Made by a program: the position numbers and the translations under genes | Shown: one piece after another, positions 17,828-27,135 of the stretch | Layout: each line of letters opens with the position of its first letter | How positions within the stretch are numbered: position 1 is the first letter of the stretch | The notes under the pieces: generated by a model | The model's database searches: none | Told to the model about the DNA's origin: nothing | What the model saw: the letters and a program-made list of their open reading frames with translations, nothing else | Assembly: GCA_041846495.1 (NCBI GenBank) | Contig: JBGZEX010000075.1 | Location: forward strand, 1-64,000 | DNA from: JBGZEX01 sp041846495 | GTDB lineage: Bacteria > Bacteroidota > Bacteroidia > Bacteroidales > Marinifilaceae | Length of the DNA: 64,000 nucleotides | Direction: 5' to 3'

Positions 17828-17857
17828 GAAAGGCAGCTTGAGGGCTGCCTTTCTTTT
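17828..17857. terminator. Bidirectional terminator between barrel paralogue and cydB
   Basis: The 10-base perfect stem GAAAGGCAGC / GCTGCCTTTC has a six-base loop and T-rich flanks. The two genes converge here and the hairpin ends at the cydB stop codon, so it may serve both strands. Confidence 0.85.
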
Positions 17858-18968
17858 AATATTTATGTTCTTCTTTTTCGAGTTCCGATGTTGTTATCGG
17901 TTTTTTGGTAAGTGCTTTCCATGCATACCATATATAGCTCAATATAAAGGGAATTACGATGGATACATAGGCCATCGTTTTTAGAGTGTATTCGGAGGAA
18001 GAGGCGTTTTGAACGGTCAAAGACGATTGGATATCGGTCGAGGAGGGATAAAACGCTGTCCCGTTAAAGCCTGCAATGAGGAATAGGGCGGCGATGCCGA
18101 TCACCGTTCCCGTTCCGGCAAACCATATTCCTTTTCTCCATGTCTTATGGAATACGGATTTTAAACTTCCGAAAATTATGCCGCTTATGCCTGTGAGGAA
18201 GAGAATCGTATTCAGCGGCATTTCGATAAGATTGCGGGCATATTTGAAGCGAACGAGTTCCACATGGCCTTCCGGATCCACGGCATAGCCTTTACCGGTG
18301 AAAATAATGACAAGAAATACCGAAAAACTAAGCAGAAAAAATAAAAATTGCGACTTTAAAGTTTTACGGCTTCTATCTCTGATGGGGCCGTCGCCTATGG
18401 CGTTTATAAAGAAGAGCAAGCCGAGTATTCTGCTTAGAAAGAATACGGCAAAGGCCATAAGGTAGTTTGTAAATACGAATAATGCATCCAATCCCCTGAA
18501 AGGAGTGTCCCAACGTACATTCATTTTTTCCCCTATGCTGAAGGGAGAACCCGTAAAAAATGTGGATACGGCTGCTCCTATAAGAATAGGGGCTAATACG
18601 CCGTTGATGATGAGGAATGTTTCATAACAACGTTTTCCCAACCAATTACCGGCTTTTGTCCGGAATTCGAAAGAAACGGCTTGTACGACGAAGGTGAAAA
18701 GCAAGAGAATCCAAACGGCATAGGCTCCTCCGAAACTGGTAGCATAAAAAAGCGGGAAAGCGGCAAAAAAAGCCCCTCCGAATACGACCAAAGTCGTAAA
18801 TGTGAATTCCCATTTACGTCCTAATACATTGATGATAAGGTCTTTTTCGTCTTCGTTTTTCCCGATGCGGTACAACAGACTTTGGCCTCCCTGTACGAAA
18901 AGAAGAAATACTAAAAGTCCGGCTAATACGGATATGATAATCCACCAGTAATATTGTAAAAATTCCAT
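17856..18968 (-). CDS. cydB: Cytochrome bd ubiquinol/menaquinol oxidase subunit II
   Basis: Subunit II of the high-affinity terminal oxidase that reduces oxygen with quinol in the inner membrane. It has 370 residues with eight to nine hydrophobic helices, beginning with WWIIISVLAGLLVFLLFVQGG as usual for CydB. Its charged loops and the RWDTPFRGLD segment match the Bacteroidetes branch. It lies 12 bases after cydA in one operon. In Bacteroidales this oxidase permits growth at nanomolar oxygen. No sign of truncation. Confidence 0.95.
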   Translation of the reverse strand: MEFLQYYWWIIISVLAGLLVFLLFVQGGQSLLYRIGKNEDEKDLIINVLGRKWEFTFTTLVVFGGAFFAAFPLFYATSFGGAYAVWILLLFTFVVQAVSFEFRTKAGNWLGKRCYETFLIINGVLAPILIGAAVSTFFTGSPFSIGEKMNVRWDTPFRGLDALFVFTNYLMAFAVFFLSRILGLLFFINAIGDGPIRDRSRKTLKSQFLFFLLSFSVFLVIIFTGKGYAVDPEGHVELVRFKYARNLIEMPLNTILFLTGISGIIFGSLKSVFHKTWRKGIWFAGTGTVIGIAALFLIAGFNGTAFYPSSTDIQSSLTVQNASSSEYTLKTMAYVSIVIPFILSYIWYAWKALTKKPITTSELEKEEHKY

Positions 18969-18980
18969 AAGGATGTTTTT

Positions 18981-20543
18981 TTAATTGGACATATCGGTTT
19001 CTTGCGGCCCTTTTTTGATTTGGGCGAATAAAATTTTGAGTTCCGCTATTAAAAGTACGGTGAAAAGCAGAGCGAACATCCAGAAGGTGGCGATTACCCA
19101 TCCGGACAGGATTTCGGTTACGGCAACCCGTGTCGGCAGCAGGTCTTTTACAACCCATGGTTGTCGTCCGACTTCCGCCACAACCCATCCGCATTGGGAA
19201 GCTATATAAGCCAAGGGTATGCATACGATGGCCAAGTAATGAAGGAATCTGAATTTCTTTTCGTCCTTTTTACGGGCATACAGGAAGGACAATACGAATA
19301 GGACTAAAAATAAGAATCCGCATCCCACCATAATCCGAAAACTGTAAAATATTAAAGGAATATGAGGTATGGTTTCGTATTCGGATTCTAAATATCCGTA
19401 TCCTAAGTCTTTATAATTATCCTTGAATTTCGTTAATGCGGAAGCGGCCTCGATTTCATTTTTATTTTTAACGGCTTCTTTGTATTCCGCTAATGCAGAA
19501 ATAGCGATTTTCCCGTTTTTCATACGTTCTTCTACGGAGGGAATTTTTTCTCCTTTATGATCGATATAGCCGTCGATTATATCTTTCACTCCGGGGACGA
19601 AGGATTCGGAGTCCCTAAAGGCCATAAATGATAACATTTTGGGAATCTTTATTTCGAATTTTATATCTCTCATCCCCGGATAGGCCGGGTTTTGGGATTC
19701 TTCGAGCAGACCGAAGACCGTAAGTCCTTGCGAATTTCCGCCTTTGTTGAGCCCTTCCATGGCAGCCAATTTCATAGGTTGTGTTTTTGCAATATCGTTA
19801 GCTCCCGTGTCGCCTGTGAGTATCGTTACGATAATGCTGAAGAAACCGAAAATACTTGCCAAGCTTATACTTTTGAAAGCAAAATCGAGATGTCGGCGTT
19901 TGAGGATATACCATCCGCTTATACCGATTACGACGCAGGCGGAGAGAGTGTAGGCCGAGGTTACCGTGTGGAAGAATTTGCTCATGGCCGTAGGCGAAAG
20001 CAGGATTGCCCAAAAATCTTCCATTTCGTTGCGGGCCAATAACGGATTGAATGTCATTCCGACGGGATTCTGCATCCAGGCATTGGCGACGAGTATCCAT
20101 AAGGCGGATATGTTCGAGCCGATAAAAACCAACCATGTGGATATGAGATGGAATCGACGGCTTACCTTCTTCCAGCCGAAAAACATTACGGCTACGAACG
20201 TAGACTCCAAGAAGAAAGCAAGAATGCCTTCGATGGCAAGGGGAGCTCCGAAAATATCCCCTACGAACCAGGAATAATTGGACCAGTTGGAGCCGAATTG
20301 AAATTCCAAAATCAATCCGGTTGCAACTCCTATGGCGAAGTTTATACCGAATATCTTCATCCAGAATTTCGTGGCATTCAGCCAGGATTCGTCCCGGGTT
20401 TTCACCCAAACGGTTTCCATTACGGCCATGATAAACGATAACCCCAAAGTCAGGGGAACAAAAAGATAGTGATAAAATGCGGTAAGTGCAAATTGTGCTC
20501 TCGACCATTCCACCAAAGACACGGATAGGGATTCTGTTATCAT
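18981..20543 (-). CDS. cydA: Cytochrome bd oxidase subunit I
   Basis: Catalytic subunit carrying hemes b558, b595 and d, 520 residues. Expected ligands are present: H25 in FYHYLFVPLT, H192 in FHTVTSAYTL and M405 in FYSFRIMVGCG. The acidic heme-site residues lie in EFQFG and in EGILAFFLEST. The quinol loop is the short or variable type, and residues 290-390 are an inserted charged segment typical of Bacteroidetes CydA. It lies between the DUF4492 gene and cydB in one operon. Confidence 0.96.
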   Translation of the reverse strand: MITESLSVSLVEWSRAQFALTAFYHYLFVPLTLGLSFIMAVMETVWVKTRDESWLNATKFWMKIFGINFAIGVATGLILEFQFGSNWSNYSWFVGDIFGAPLAIEGILAFFLESTFVAVMFFGWKKVSRRFHLISTWLVFIGSNISALWILVANAWMQNPVGMTFNPLLARNEMEDFWAILLSPTAMSKFFHTVTSAYTLSACVVIGISGWYILKRRHLDFAFKSISLASIFGFFSIIVTILTGDTGANDIAKTQPMKLAAMEGLNKGGNSQGLTVFGLLEESQNPAYPGMRDIKFEIKIPKMLSFMAFRDSESFVPGVKDIIDGYIDHKGEKIPSVEERMKNGKIAISALAEYKEAVKNKNEIEAASALTKFKDNYKDLGYGYLESEYETIPHIPLIFYSFRIMVGCGFLFLVLFVLSFLYARKKDEKKFRFLHYLAIVCIPLAYIASQCGWVVAEVGRQPWVVKDLLPTRVAVTEILSGWVIATFWMFALLFTVLLIAELKILFAQIKKGPQETDMSN

Positions 20544-20549
20544 AACGAA

Positions 20550-20762
20550 TTATTGTTGTTTGTTTGTCAATATCTCCAAAACATGTTCGCTTTTGGCTTT
20601 GGAATCCTTGAAGTTTTTTGTTAAATAATTCGGCATAAGCAGGAATTTAAAAACAAAGAACATGATGATGAGCTTGATGAATACGATAAGCCATAGCGTT
20701 TTCCCCCATTGTGGCATGTTTTTAAATCCGCTATAATATAAATCCCAAATTCTTTTCAACAT
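20550..20762 (-). CDS. DUF4492 small membrane protein, cydA-associated
   Basis: A 70-residue protein with one TM helix (about residues 20-45, rich in Ile, Phe and Val) and a charged C-terminal tail. DUF4492 proteins are regularly encoded directly before cydA in Bacteroidetes and Epsilonproteobacteria. Six bases separate it from cydA. By position it may play a CydX-like accessory role in oxidase assembly or stability, which is inference; it is longer than CydX and not obviously homologous. Confidence 0.85.
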   Translation of the reverse strand: MLKRIWDLYYSGFKNMPQWGKTLWLIVFIKLIIMFFVFKFLLMPNYLTKNFKDSKAKSEHVLEILTNKQQ

Positions 20763-20904
20763 GATTAAAAGTTTGAAATTTTATCTTCCATAGCTTTTAA
20801 GCGAAAATAAAAGATTTGTTTTCTGTGTTAAATATAAATAATTATGCCGAAATTTTATTCGACTTCCAATAAATTATTAATTTTATCGGACTAATTCGGA
20901 CTTC

Positions 20905-22005
20905 ATGAAAGGAATCGGGAAATTTATAATGGGAGGATTGATATTGGCAATCGTCGCATTTTTTTGTTGGTATTTTTCGGACATCATCATATATATATTG
21001 ATTGCCGTAGTTATTTCCATATTGGGACGTCCGCTAATGGAGCTTTTGGGATATTTGAGATTTAAAGGTATAAAACTGAGCGAAGGCTTAAAAGCTGCCA
21101 TTACGCTGATTTTTATATGGACCGTATTCGCCATGCTGTTTTATTCCCTGATCCCTCTTTTGGTGAATGAGTTCTCTTCTCTGAGTAAAGTGGATTTTAC
21201 GGTTGTTGCCGTACGTTTGGAAGCTCCGTTGGAGTATATTTCTTCCAAATTGAGAGAATTCGGAATGTTGGATGAAGGCCGGGATTTTAAAGCCTATTTG
21301 GCGGAATCCATAGCGTCCGTATTTCAACTCAATATGTTGAAATCTTTTTCGGCTTCGTTGGTGAATTTTATTTCGAATTTGGCCGTAGCCCTTTTTTCGA
21401 TTACCTTTATCGCTTTTTTCTTCCTTAAGGAAAAAAAACTTTTTCTGCGCATTTTATTGGCGATTATCCCCGAAAAGCATTCGGAGGGAGTGAGGAATAC
21501 ATTGAATTCCGTTCAACCTCTTTTGATCCGCTATTTTGTGGGAATCCTTATACAGACGACTTGTGTGGCCGTATTGAATACATTCGGATTGTGGATTATA
21601 GGCCTCGATTTTTCCCATGCCGTCGTAATAGGTATCGTTACGGGCATATTGAATCTCATCCCTTATATAGGACCTCTTATCGGAGCTGCTTTCGGTTTGC
21701 TGATAGGGCTTATACTTCATATCAACGATCCGATGACGATACTTATGTCGGAATTGATTTATATGATTATCGTATTCAGCATAACGGCCTTGATCGACAA
21801 TACGGTATTGCAGCCTTTAATATACGGCAACAGCGTATACGCCCACCCTTTGGAGATATTTATCGTAATCCTTATTGCCGGAAGTTTGGCGGGGATTCCC
21901 GGTATGATATTGGCCATACCGGGATATACCGTAGTGAGGGTTATTCTAAAGGAATTCTTTGCAGACCGCCGTATCGTCAAATCGCTTACCCGCAGGCTCG
22001 ATTAG
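20905..22005 (+). CDS. AI-2E family transporter (PerM/TqsA-like permease)
   Basis: Polytopic inner-membrane protein of 366 residues with about eight helices in the PF01594 arrangement: two N-terminal helices, an extended soluble stretch at about 90-150, then a C-terminal bundle containing NLIPYIGPLIGA and IPGMILAIPGY, the family signature. Members are described variously as autoinducer-2 exporters or Na+/H+ antiporters; the substrate here is not predictable. It is transcribed divergently from the cyd operon and converges on lon with a four-base gap. Confidence 0.88.
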   Translation: MKGIGKFIMGGLILAIVAFFCWYFSDIIIYILIAVVISILGRPLMELLGYLRFKGIKLSEGLKAAITLIFIWTVFAMLFYSLIPLLVNEFSSLSKVDFTVVAVRLEAPLEYISSKLREFGMLDEGRDFKAYLAESIASVFQLNMLKSFSASLVNFISNLAVALFSITFIAFFFLKEKKLFLRILLAIIPEKHSEGVRNTLNSVQPLLIRYFVGILIQTTCVAVLNTFGLWIIGLDFSHAVVIGIVTGILNLIPYIGPLIGAAFGLLIGLILHINDPMTILMSELIYMIIVFSITALIDNTVLQPLIYGNSVYAHPLEIFIVILIAGSLAGIPGMILAIPGYTVVRVILKEFFADRRIVKSLTRRLD

Positions 22006-22009
22006 AAGA

Positions 22010-24436
22010 TTATTTATGTCGGTTGTGAAGCAGCGCATTGTCGATTACTTCCGAGATATTGTCCACATATATGAATTTCAGTCCTTTGATGTAAGTTTTG
22101 TGGATTTCTTCTATGTCTTTGCGATTGGCCGAGCATAAGATGACAGTTTTTATTCCGGCCCGTTTGGCAGCCAATATCTTTTCTTTTATGCCTCCTACCG
22201 GCAGAATTTTTCCTTTAAGGGTGATTTCTCCCGTCATGGCAACGGCTTTTTTTACCCGTTTCCCCGTGATTGTCGAAACCAGTGAAGTGACCATGGTGAC
22301 TCCTGCCGAAGGCCCGTCTTTAGGAACGGCTCCGCTCGGTACGTGAATGTGGAAGTGTTTTTCTCCGAAGATTTTTTCGTCTATACCGAGTTCTTGTGCA
22401 TGAGATTTTATATACTCCAATGCAATGGACGCGGATTCCTTCATTACTTCTCCCAAATTACCCGTAAGAGATAATTCTCCTTTTCCGGAACTTATGCTCG
22501 ATTCGACAAAGAGAACTTCTCCGCCTACCGATGTCCATGCAAGCCCGGTGACTACGCCCGGAATCTCATTGCCCTGGTATTCTTCCCGTATGAAGATGGG
22601 AGCGCCTAAATAATCTTTGATATCTTTTACGTCTATCGTTATGGCGTATTTTTTGTCGGAAGCCACTTCTCGCGCTACTTGTCGCATTATTTTTGCAAGG
22701 GTCATATCCAAATTCCGGACCCCGGATTCCCGGGTATATTTATCGATAATATATTCGATTGCCTCATCCGTAAGTTGCATATTTCCCGCTTTCAATCCGT
22801 GAGCTTCCAATTGTTTCGGAATGAGATGCCTTTTGGCGATTTCTCTTTTTTCGTCCATCACATAGCCTCCCACTTCTATGAGTTCCATCCTGTCGCGTAA
22901 AGGAGGCGCTATGGTGCTCAAATCGTTGGCCGTTGCGATAAACATTACCTTGGAAAGGTCGTAGTCGATATCCAAAAAGTTGTCGTGGAAGTTGGTGTTT
23001 TGTTCCGGGTCCAATACCTCCAAAAGTGCGGATTGAGGATCTCCTCTGAAATCGCTTCCCACCTTGTCGATCTCGTCCAGCATGAATACGGGATTCGAAC
23101 TTTCCGCTTTTTTGATGTTTTGGAGAATGCGTCCCAGCATGGCTCCTACATAAGTTTTGCGGTGGCCTCTGATTTCCGACTCGTCATGAAGACCGCCGAG
23201 AGACATGCGTACGAATTTTCGATTTATGGCATCGGCAATCGAACGTCCTAAGGAGGTCTTCCCCACTCCCGGAGGTCCGTAAAGACAAAGAATGGGAGAT
23301 TTCATATCCGCCCTCAGTTTAAGCACTGCCAAATATTCGATAATCCTTTTTTTTACTTTATCGAGGCCGTAATGATCTCTGTCGAGTATGCGTTGGGCAT
23401 GTTTTAGGTTGAGGTTGTCTTTGGTGTAGGTTTCCCACGGGAGTTCCAGCATTTCCCGGAGATAATTGGATTGAACGAAATAATCCGCAGCTGCAGGATT
23501 CAGACGTTTCAATTTGTTGAGCTCTTTGTCGAATATTTTCGCAACCTCTTCATTCCATTTTTTCGTTTGGGCCACTTCTTCCAATTCCCGGATCTCCTCG
23601 TCTATGGGATTCCCTCCCAACTCGTCCTGTATGGTTTTCATCTGCTGATGGAGGAAGTATTCCCGTTGCTGCTTGTCGATATCCGTTTTTACCTTTTTCT
23701 GAATATCGTGTTTTAATTCCAGAATACTCACCTGCTGGCTTAATATTTCCAAGAGTTTTAAGGCTCTCGTTTTTAAATCGTCTATTTCCAAAAGCGCCTG
23801 TTTGCTTTTATAATCCACATCGGTATTCGAGGAGATATAGTTGATAAGGAAAAACATGTTTTCGATATTCCTTAAAGCGAAACCGGCTTCGTTGGGGATG
23901 TTGCCGGAGTATTTTATGAGTTTGGCCGTCATATCCCTTAAAGATTCGCTTATCGCTTTATAATCCGGAGAGTCCTCATCCGGACGTTCCTCGACTTTCA
24001 ATACGATTTTACCGGTATTATAAGGAGCATCGTATAGAATGTCTTCGAGAAAAAAACGCCGTTTCCCCTGTAAAATAGCAGCCGTGGAACCATCGGGCAT
24101 TTCCAATATCTTAATGACGGAGGCTGCCGTACCTACCCGGTATAAATCCTCTATGCCCGGTTCCTCCGCATTCAAATCTTTTTGGGCTATTACTCCTATG
24201 GGAATATTGTTTTTGTAAGCATTTTTTACAAGTACCAGAGATTTTTTCCGGCTTACGGTTACGGGTATAATGACTCCCGGAAACAAAACGGTATTCCGAA
24301 TAGGTAAAATCGGTATCGTTTCGGGAATGTCCTGCTGATTATCCATAAGGTCTTTTTCGTCTCCGATTACGGAAATAAAATCGGCCGAATCTCCGTTTGC
24401 ATCCGTAAAAAGGTCTTTTATGTTGATGATGGGCAT
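22010..24436 (-). CDS. lon: ATP-dependent protease Lon
   Basis: Cytosolic AAA+ serine protease degrading damaged and regulatory proteins; hexameric. From the chosen start it has 808 residues: LON substrate-binding domain 40-250, coiled middle, Walker A GPPGVGKT at 387-394, Walker B FMLDEID, and a proteolytic domain with the Ser-Lys dyad S710 (KDGPSAG) and K751 (VGGIKEK). The frame extends 22 codons upstream, but MPIINIKDLF at 24436 is the natural Lon start; the added residues would be atypical. A near-consensus -7 box on the minus strand lies around 24500-24507 (AATATTTG). Confidence 0.96.
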   Translation of the reverse strand: MPIINIKDLFTDANGDSADFISVIGDEKDLMDNQQDIPETIPILPIRNTVLFPGVIIPVTVSRKKSLVLVKNAYKNNIPIGVIAQKDLNAEEPGIEDLYRVGTAASVIKILEMPDGSTAAILQGKRRFFLEDILYDAPYNTGKIVLKVEERPDEDSPDYKAISESLRDMTAKLIKYSGNIPNEAGFALRNIENMFFLINYISSNTDVDYKSKQALLEIDDLKTRALKLLEILSQQVSILELKHDIQKKVKTDIDKQQREYFLHQQMKTIQDELGGNPIDEEIRELEEVAQTKKWNEEVAKIFDKELNKLKRLNPAAADYFVQSNYLREMLELPWETYTKDNLNLKHAQRILDRDHYGLDKVKKRIIEYLAVLKLRADMKSPILCLYGPPGVGKTSLGRSIADAINRKFVRMSLGGLHDESEIRGHRKTYVGAMLGRILQNIKKAESSNPVFMLDEIDKVGSDFRGDPQSALLEVLDPEQNTNFHDNFLDIDYDLSKVMFIATANDLSTIAPPLRDRMELIEVGGYVMDEKREIAKRHLIPKQLEAHGLKAGNMQLTDEAIEYIIDKYTRESGVRNLDMTLAKIMRQVAREVASDKKYAITIDVKDIKDYLGAPIFIREEYQGNEIPGVVTGLAWTSVGGEVLFVESSISSGKGELSLTGNLGEVMKESASIALEYIKSHAQELGIDEKIFGEKHFHIHVPSGAVPKDGPSAGVTMVTSLVSTITGKRVKKAVAMTGEITLKGKILPVGGIKEKILAAKRAGIKTVILCSANRKDIEEIHKTYIKGLKFIYVDNISEVIDNALLHNRHK

Positions 24437-24518
24437 AATGTATTTTACTTTAATAGAATATGTCAATATGGCATAATTGCACTTATTATCAACCCAAAAC
24501 AAATATTATGCCAAAGAA

Positions 24519-25298
24519 TCACCAACTGCCACCGGCACCTCCTCCTCCGAAAGAGCCTCCTCCGAATCCCCCGAAAGAACTCCCTCCGGAAAAACTTCCG
24601 AATCCCCCGAAGGAGCCTCCTTTGGAAGTCCTTCCGAAAGTGGGCCCCCTCCCGAAACTGATAGGGCCTTCAAATCCGCCGTTATTTCCCTTTTTCGAGA
24701 GAGTGCGAATAATATAGATGAAAACGAGGAACCCGACGAGGATAAGCACGGTATTACCATCGGATTTGCCTTTTGTCGAATGGAATTCTCCTTTGACGGC
24801 TTCGATTATTTTATCTGTTCCGGCCTCTATTCCTTTATAATAACTTCCGGCTTTGAATTCGGGCAGGATATGGTCTCTGATGATGCGATTGACTACGGCA
24901 TCGGGCAAAGCTCCTTCGAGTCCGTAGCCGGTGGCGATGAATATTTCTCCCTTCGATTCGGAAGTTCCCGGTTTTATAAGCATCATAATGCCGTTATCCT
25001 TCCCTTTTTGGCCGACACCCCACTCTTCGGCCAAGCGTTGGGCATAGTCGGATATGGGATAACCGTAAATGTCTTTAACGGAGACAACGGAAATTTGAGT
25101 AGAGGTGGAATCGTGGAAACGGAGTAATTTAGCCTCGATATTATCGGCTTCTTCCTCGGATAAAATTTTTGCAAAATCGTTTACTAACCGCGGAGGTTTC
25201 ATGGGAGAAGGAAAATCCTGAGAAAAAACGTATCGCGGGATAAATAATACGGATAGCGTACAAACGCAACCGAACAGGAAGGAAAATCGTTTTGTCAT
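24519..25298 (-). CDS. TPM domain protein with Gly/Ser-rich tail (YgcG-like)
   Basis: Secreted or membrane-anchored TPM_phosphatase-family protein of about 259 residues. The signal peptide ends near FSQ. The TPM (DUF477) domain begins LVNDFAKILSEEEADNIE and includes YGLEGALPDAVVNRI. A TM helix (VLILVGFLVFIYII) follows near residue 190, and the last 60 residues are low-complexity Gly/Ser/Phe repeats, as in YgcG. The start at 25298 places the ATG one base after the preceding stop; longer upstream in-frame starts would overlap that gene. Third gene of a LemA-TPM-TPM operon often linked to envelope stress or membrane maintenance; the reaction is unproven. Confidence 0.87.
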   Translation of the reverse strand: MTKRFSFLFGCVCTLSVLFIPRYVFSQDFPSPMKPPRLVNDFAKILSEEEADNIEAKLLRFHDSTSTQISVVSVKDIYGYPISDYAQRLAEEWGVGQKGKDNGIMMLIKPGTSESKGEIFIATGYGLEGALPDAVVNRIIRDHILPEFKAGSYYKGIEAGTDKIIEAVKGEFHSTKGKSDGNTVLILVGFLVFIYIIRTLSKKGNNGGFEGPISFGRGPTFGRTSKGGSFGGFGSFSGGSSFGGFGGGSFGGGGAGGSW

Positions 25299-25299
25299 T

Positions 25300-25737
25300 T
25301 TATTTTTCGAATGATATTTCATCGGATAATTCGTTTTTATCATCGTCCCGATACGGGAAATGGATTTTGAGTTTTTCTCCCGTAAGACCGATGGCATCGC
25401 ATATACCTTCGGTTATATGTCCTTTCCGGAAGAAATCGATCATCCTTTCCTTTACGTCTTCCCAGAAATTCGCTTCTACGCATCCGTCGATACCGGAATC
25501 CCCGATAATAGCGACTTTGCGATCGTCTAACGACAGGTAAATGAGAACTCCGTTTTTAGCTTCGGTTTCGGACATCCCTAAGCGCATGAATATTTCATAG
25601 GCCTGTTCCAAAACCGGTTTCGGGCATTTATTGTCGATATGCACCCTGATTTCCCCCGATGTCTGTTTTTCCGCATTTCGGATAGCTGACATAATGTCGG
25701 TTATCTCTTTTTTGGAAAATCTTGTTTTTGCATTCAT
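25300..25737 (-). CDS. TPM domain-containing cytoplasmic protein
   Basis: A 145-residue protein with TPM-fold features: AIRNAEKQTSGEIRVHID at the start and KNGVLIYLSLDDRKVAIIGDSGID in the middle, the conserved strand with acidic turn. It has no signal peptide and no membrane helix, unlike its larger neighbour. It lies between lemA (one-base spacing) and the Gly-rich TPM gene (one-base spacing), so the three are a single transcript. In Bacteroidetes this two-TPM arrangement with LemA is recurrent; the biochemical role is not established. Confidence 0.85.
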   Translation of the reverse strand: MNAKTRFSKKEITDIMSAIRNAEKQTSGEIRVHIDNKCPKPVLEQAYEIFMRLGMSETEAKNGVLIYLSLDDRKVAIIGDSGIDGCVEANFWEDVKERMIDFFRKGHITEGICDAIGLTGEKLKIHFPYRDDDKNELSDEISFEK

Positions 25738-25738
25738 G

Positions 25739-26320
25739 TCAGAAATTTACTTCGGGGGCTTTTCCCGCTCCTGTTACAGTCGTAAAATACGGTTTGTTTT
25801 TAAATCCGAATACGGAGGCAAAAATATTTTGCGGGAAACGTTTTATAAAAAAGTTGTAATTTTTTGCCGTTTCGTTGAATTTTCTCCGTTCCACTGAAAT
25901 TCTATTTTCCGTTCCCTCTAACTGTGCTTGAAGTTCGAGAAAGTTCCGGTTGGCTTTGAGATCCGGATACCGCTCTACTACGACCATCAATCGAGAGAGT
26001 GCGGAGGATAATTCTTGCTGAATGCCGTTTATTTTATTCATTGAAACTTCATCGAGACCGGAAAAATCGATTTTTGTTTGAGAGGTATTGGCTCGTGCTT
26101 CGATTACGGCCTCTAAAGTTTCTTTTTCGTGGGCTGCATACCCTTTTACGGTATTGACTAAATTGGGAATGAGATCCAGTCGGCGCTGGTATTGATTTTC
26201 GACGTTCGACCATTGAGCCGATACGGTTTCCGCTTTTTCTACCATAGAGTTATAAGTGCTTTTACCCCATAGGAATATTCCCAAGACGATAATAATGGTA
26301 ATAATCAAACTTTTTTTCAT
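25739..26320 (-). CDS. lemA: LemA family protein
   Basis: Membrane-anchored LemA protein of 193 residues. The N-terminal TM helix at about 4-20 (LIITIIIVLGIFL) leaves a long helical domain outside, with the family motifs AQWSNVENQYQRRLDLIPNLVNTVKGYA and later RYPDLKANRNFLELQAQLEGTENRI. Function is not settled; LemA and TPM proteins are co-encoded in many phyla. It is the first gene of the operon and has a good promoter in front of it. Confidence 0.92.
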   Translation of the reverse strand: MKKSLIITIIIVLGIFLWGKSTYNSMVEKAETVSAQWSNVENQYQRRLDLIPNLVNTVKGYAAHEKETLEAVIEARANTSQTKIDFSGLDEVSMNKINGIQQELSSALSRLMVVVERYPDLKANRNFLELQAQLEGTENRISVERRKFNETAKNYNFFIKRFPQNIFASVFGFKNKPYFTTVTGAGKAPEVNF

Positions 26321-26346
26321 TGCTCTAATGTATTAATTTTTATATG

Positions 26347-26377
26347 CAAAACTAAATATTTTTTCGTATTAACCAAT
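26347..26377 (-). promoter_or_regulatory. Promoter of the lemA operon
   Basis: On the minus strand ATTG (26377-26374), a 19-base spacer and TAGTTTTG (26354-26347) match the Bacteroidetes -33/-7 pattern. Transcription would begin about 20 bases before the lemA ATG. Confidence 0.65.
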
Positions 26378-26486
26378 GTCGTTCGAGCAATATATGAGGG
26401 TGGCAATTTTTTGCAGGCATCGACGGCATCGCGTTAATTTAATATTAAATAGAAAGTGTCGTATGGTTTTTTTTATTCGGCTGAGG

Positions 26487-26494
26487 TATATTTG
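26487..26494 (+). promoter_or_regulatory. Bacteroidetes -7 box of the thioredoxin-like gene
   Basis: TATATTTG fits TAnnTTTG and lies 26 bases before the ATG at 26520, so the leader is very short. It is divergent from the lemA promoter. Confidence 0.55.
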
Positions 26495-26519
26495 TTGATA
26501 TTAAATCAATTTTGAAGTT

Positions 26520-27029
26520 ATGAAATTAAAGAAAATGTTTTTTATCGCTTTGATGTCCGTATTCGCATTTTCCAATATTGCGAATGCACAGCAGAGTGCG
26601 GAGTTGAAAGTCGGGGATGAATCTCCGAAATTCAGTTTCCCCGATGTAAAAGGGAATACGGTAAGTTCCGACGATTTCAAGGGCAAGTACGTATTCATCG
26701 ACGTGTGGGCAAGTTGGTGTCCCCCCTGTCGCGGTCAATTGCCCCATATGAAGGCATTGGAAGAAAAGATGCACGGGAAAAACATCGTTTTCGTGAGCAT
26801 ATCCGTTGATGAAAATGAGAAAGCTTGGAAAGATATGGTGGAGAAGGAATCTCTTACAGGTTATCAACTTCGTGCAAATATAGATACTCCTTTTATGAAG
26901 AAGTATAAAGTGAACGGCATTCCCCGTTTCATTCTATTGGATAAAGAGGGTAAGATCATAAATCCGAATATGACGCGTCCTTCCCAGCCCGAGACTTTGA
27001 AAACACTCGAGGCTTTGAAGGGGATTTGA
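26520..27029 (+). CDS. Periplasmic thioredoxin-like disulfide reductase (TlpA/ResA family)
   Basis: Exported thiol-disulfide oxidoreductase of 169 residues. The signal peptide is residues 1-23 (ANAQQ), followed by a TlpA-like domain with the active-site pair C67 and C70 in WCPPC. The cis-Pro loop is VNGIPRFILLD and a final helix follows. The short N-terminal strand KVGDESPKFSFPDVKG is typical of redoxin or TlpA proteins. Substrates are unknown; cytochrome maturation or repair of oxidised envelope proteins is usual for the family. A strong terminator follows, so it is a single-gene unit. Confidence 0.92.
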   Translation: MKLKKMFFIALMSVFAFSNIANAQQSAELKVGDESPKFSFPDVKGNTVSSDDFKGKYVFIDVWASWCPPCRGQLPHMKALEEKMHGKNIVFVSISVDENEKAWKDMVEKESLTGYQLRANIDTPFMKKYKVNGIPRFILLDKEGKIINPNMTRPSQPETLKTLEALKGI

Positions 27030-27051
27030 TAAAAAATAAGAAAAGACTTTG

Positions 27052-27084
27052 TCGGGGATAATCTTTAAGATTATCCCCGATTTT
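27052..27084 (+). terminator. Rho-independent terminator after thioredoxin-like gene
   Basis: A perfect 12-base stem (TCGGGGATAATC / GATTATCCCCGA) with a five-base loop is followed by TTTT. Confidence 0.92.
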
Positions 27085-27135
27085 GTTAGAATATTTAGTA
27101 TCTTCGCCGAATTATTGAAAATTCAAACACGACTT

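Noticed and set aside
24519..24700. Repetitive GGX-type DNA, at first sight a tandem repeat
   Set aside because: It is the coding sequence of a Gly/Ser/Phe-rich tail, common to YgcG-like proteins, not a satellite or CRISPR.
24477..25127. A 216-codon open frame on the plus strand rich in Ser, Glu and Pro
   Set aside because: It mirrors the Gly/Ser-rich tail of the TPM protein on the opposite strand; low complexity explains the open frame.
27049..27135. N-terminal extension of the SulP transporter
   Set aside because: These codons lie within the terminator of the previous gene and before any promoter, and the family normally starts near the MEVF residues.
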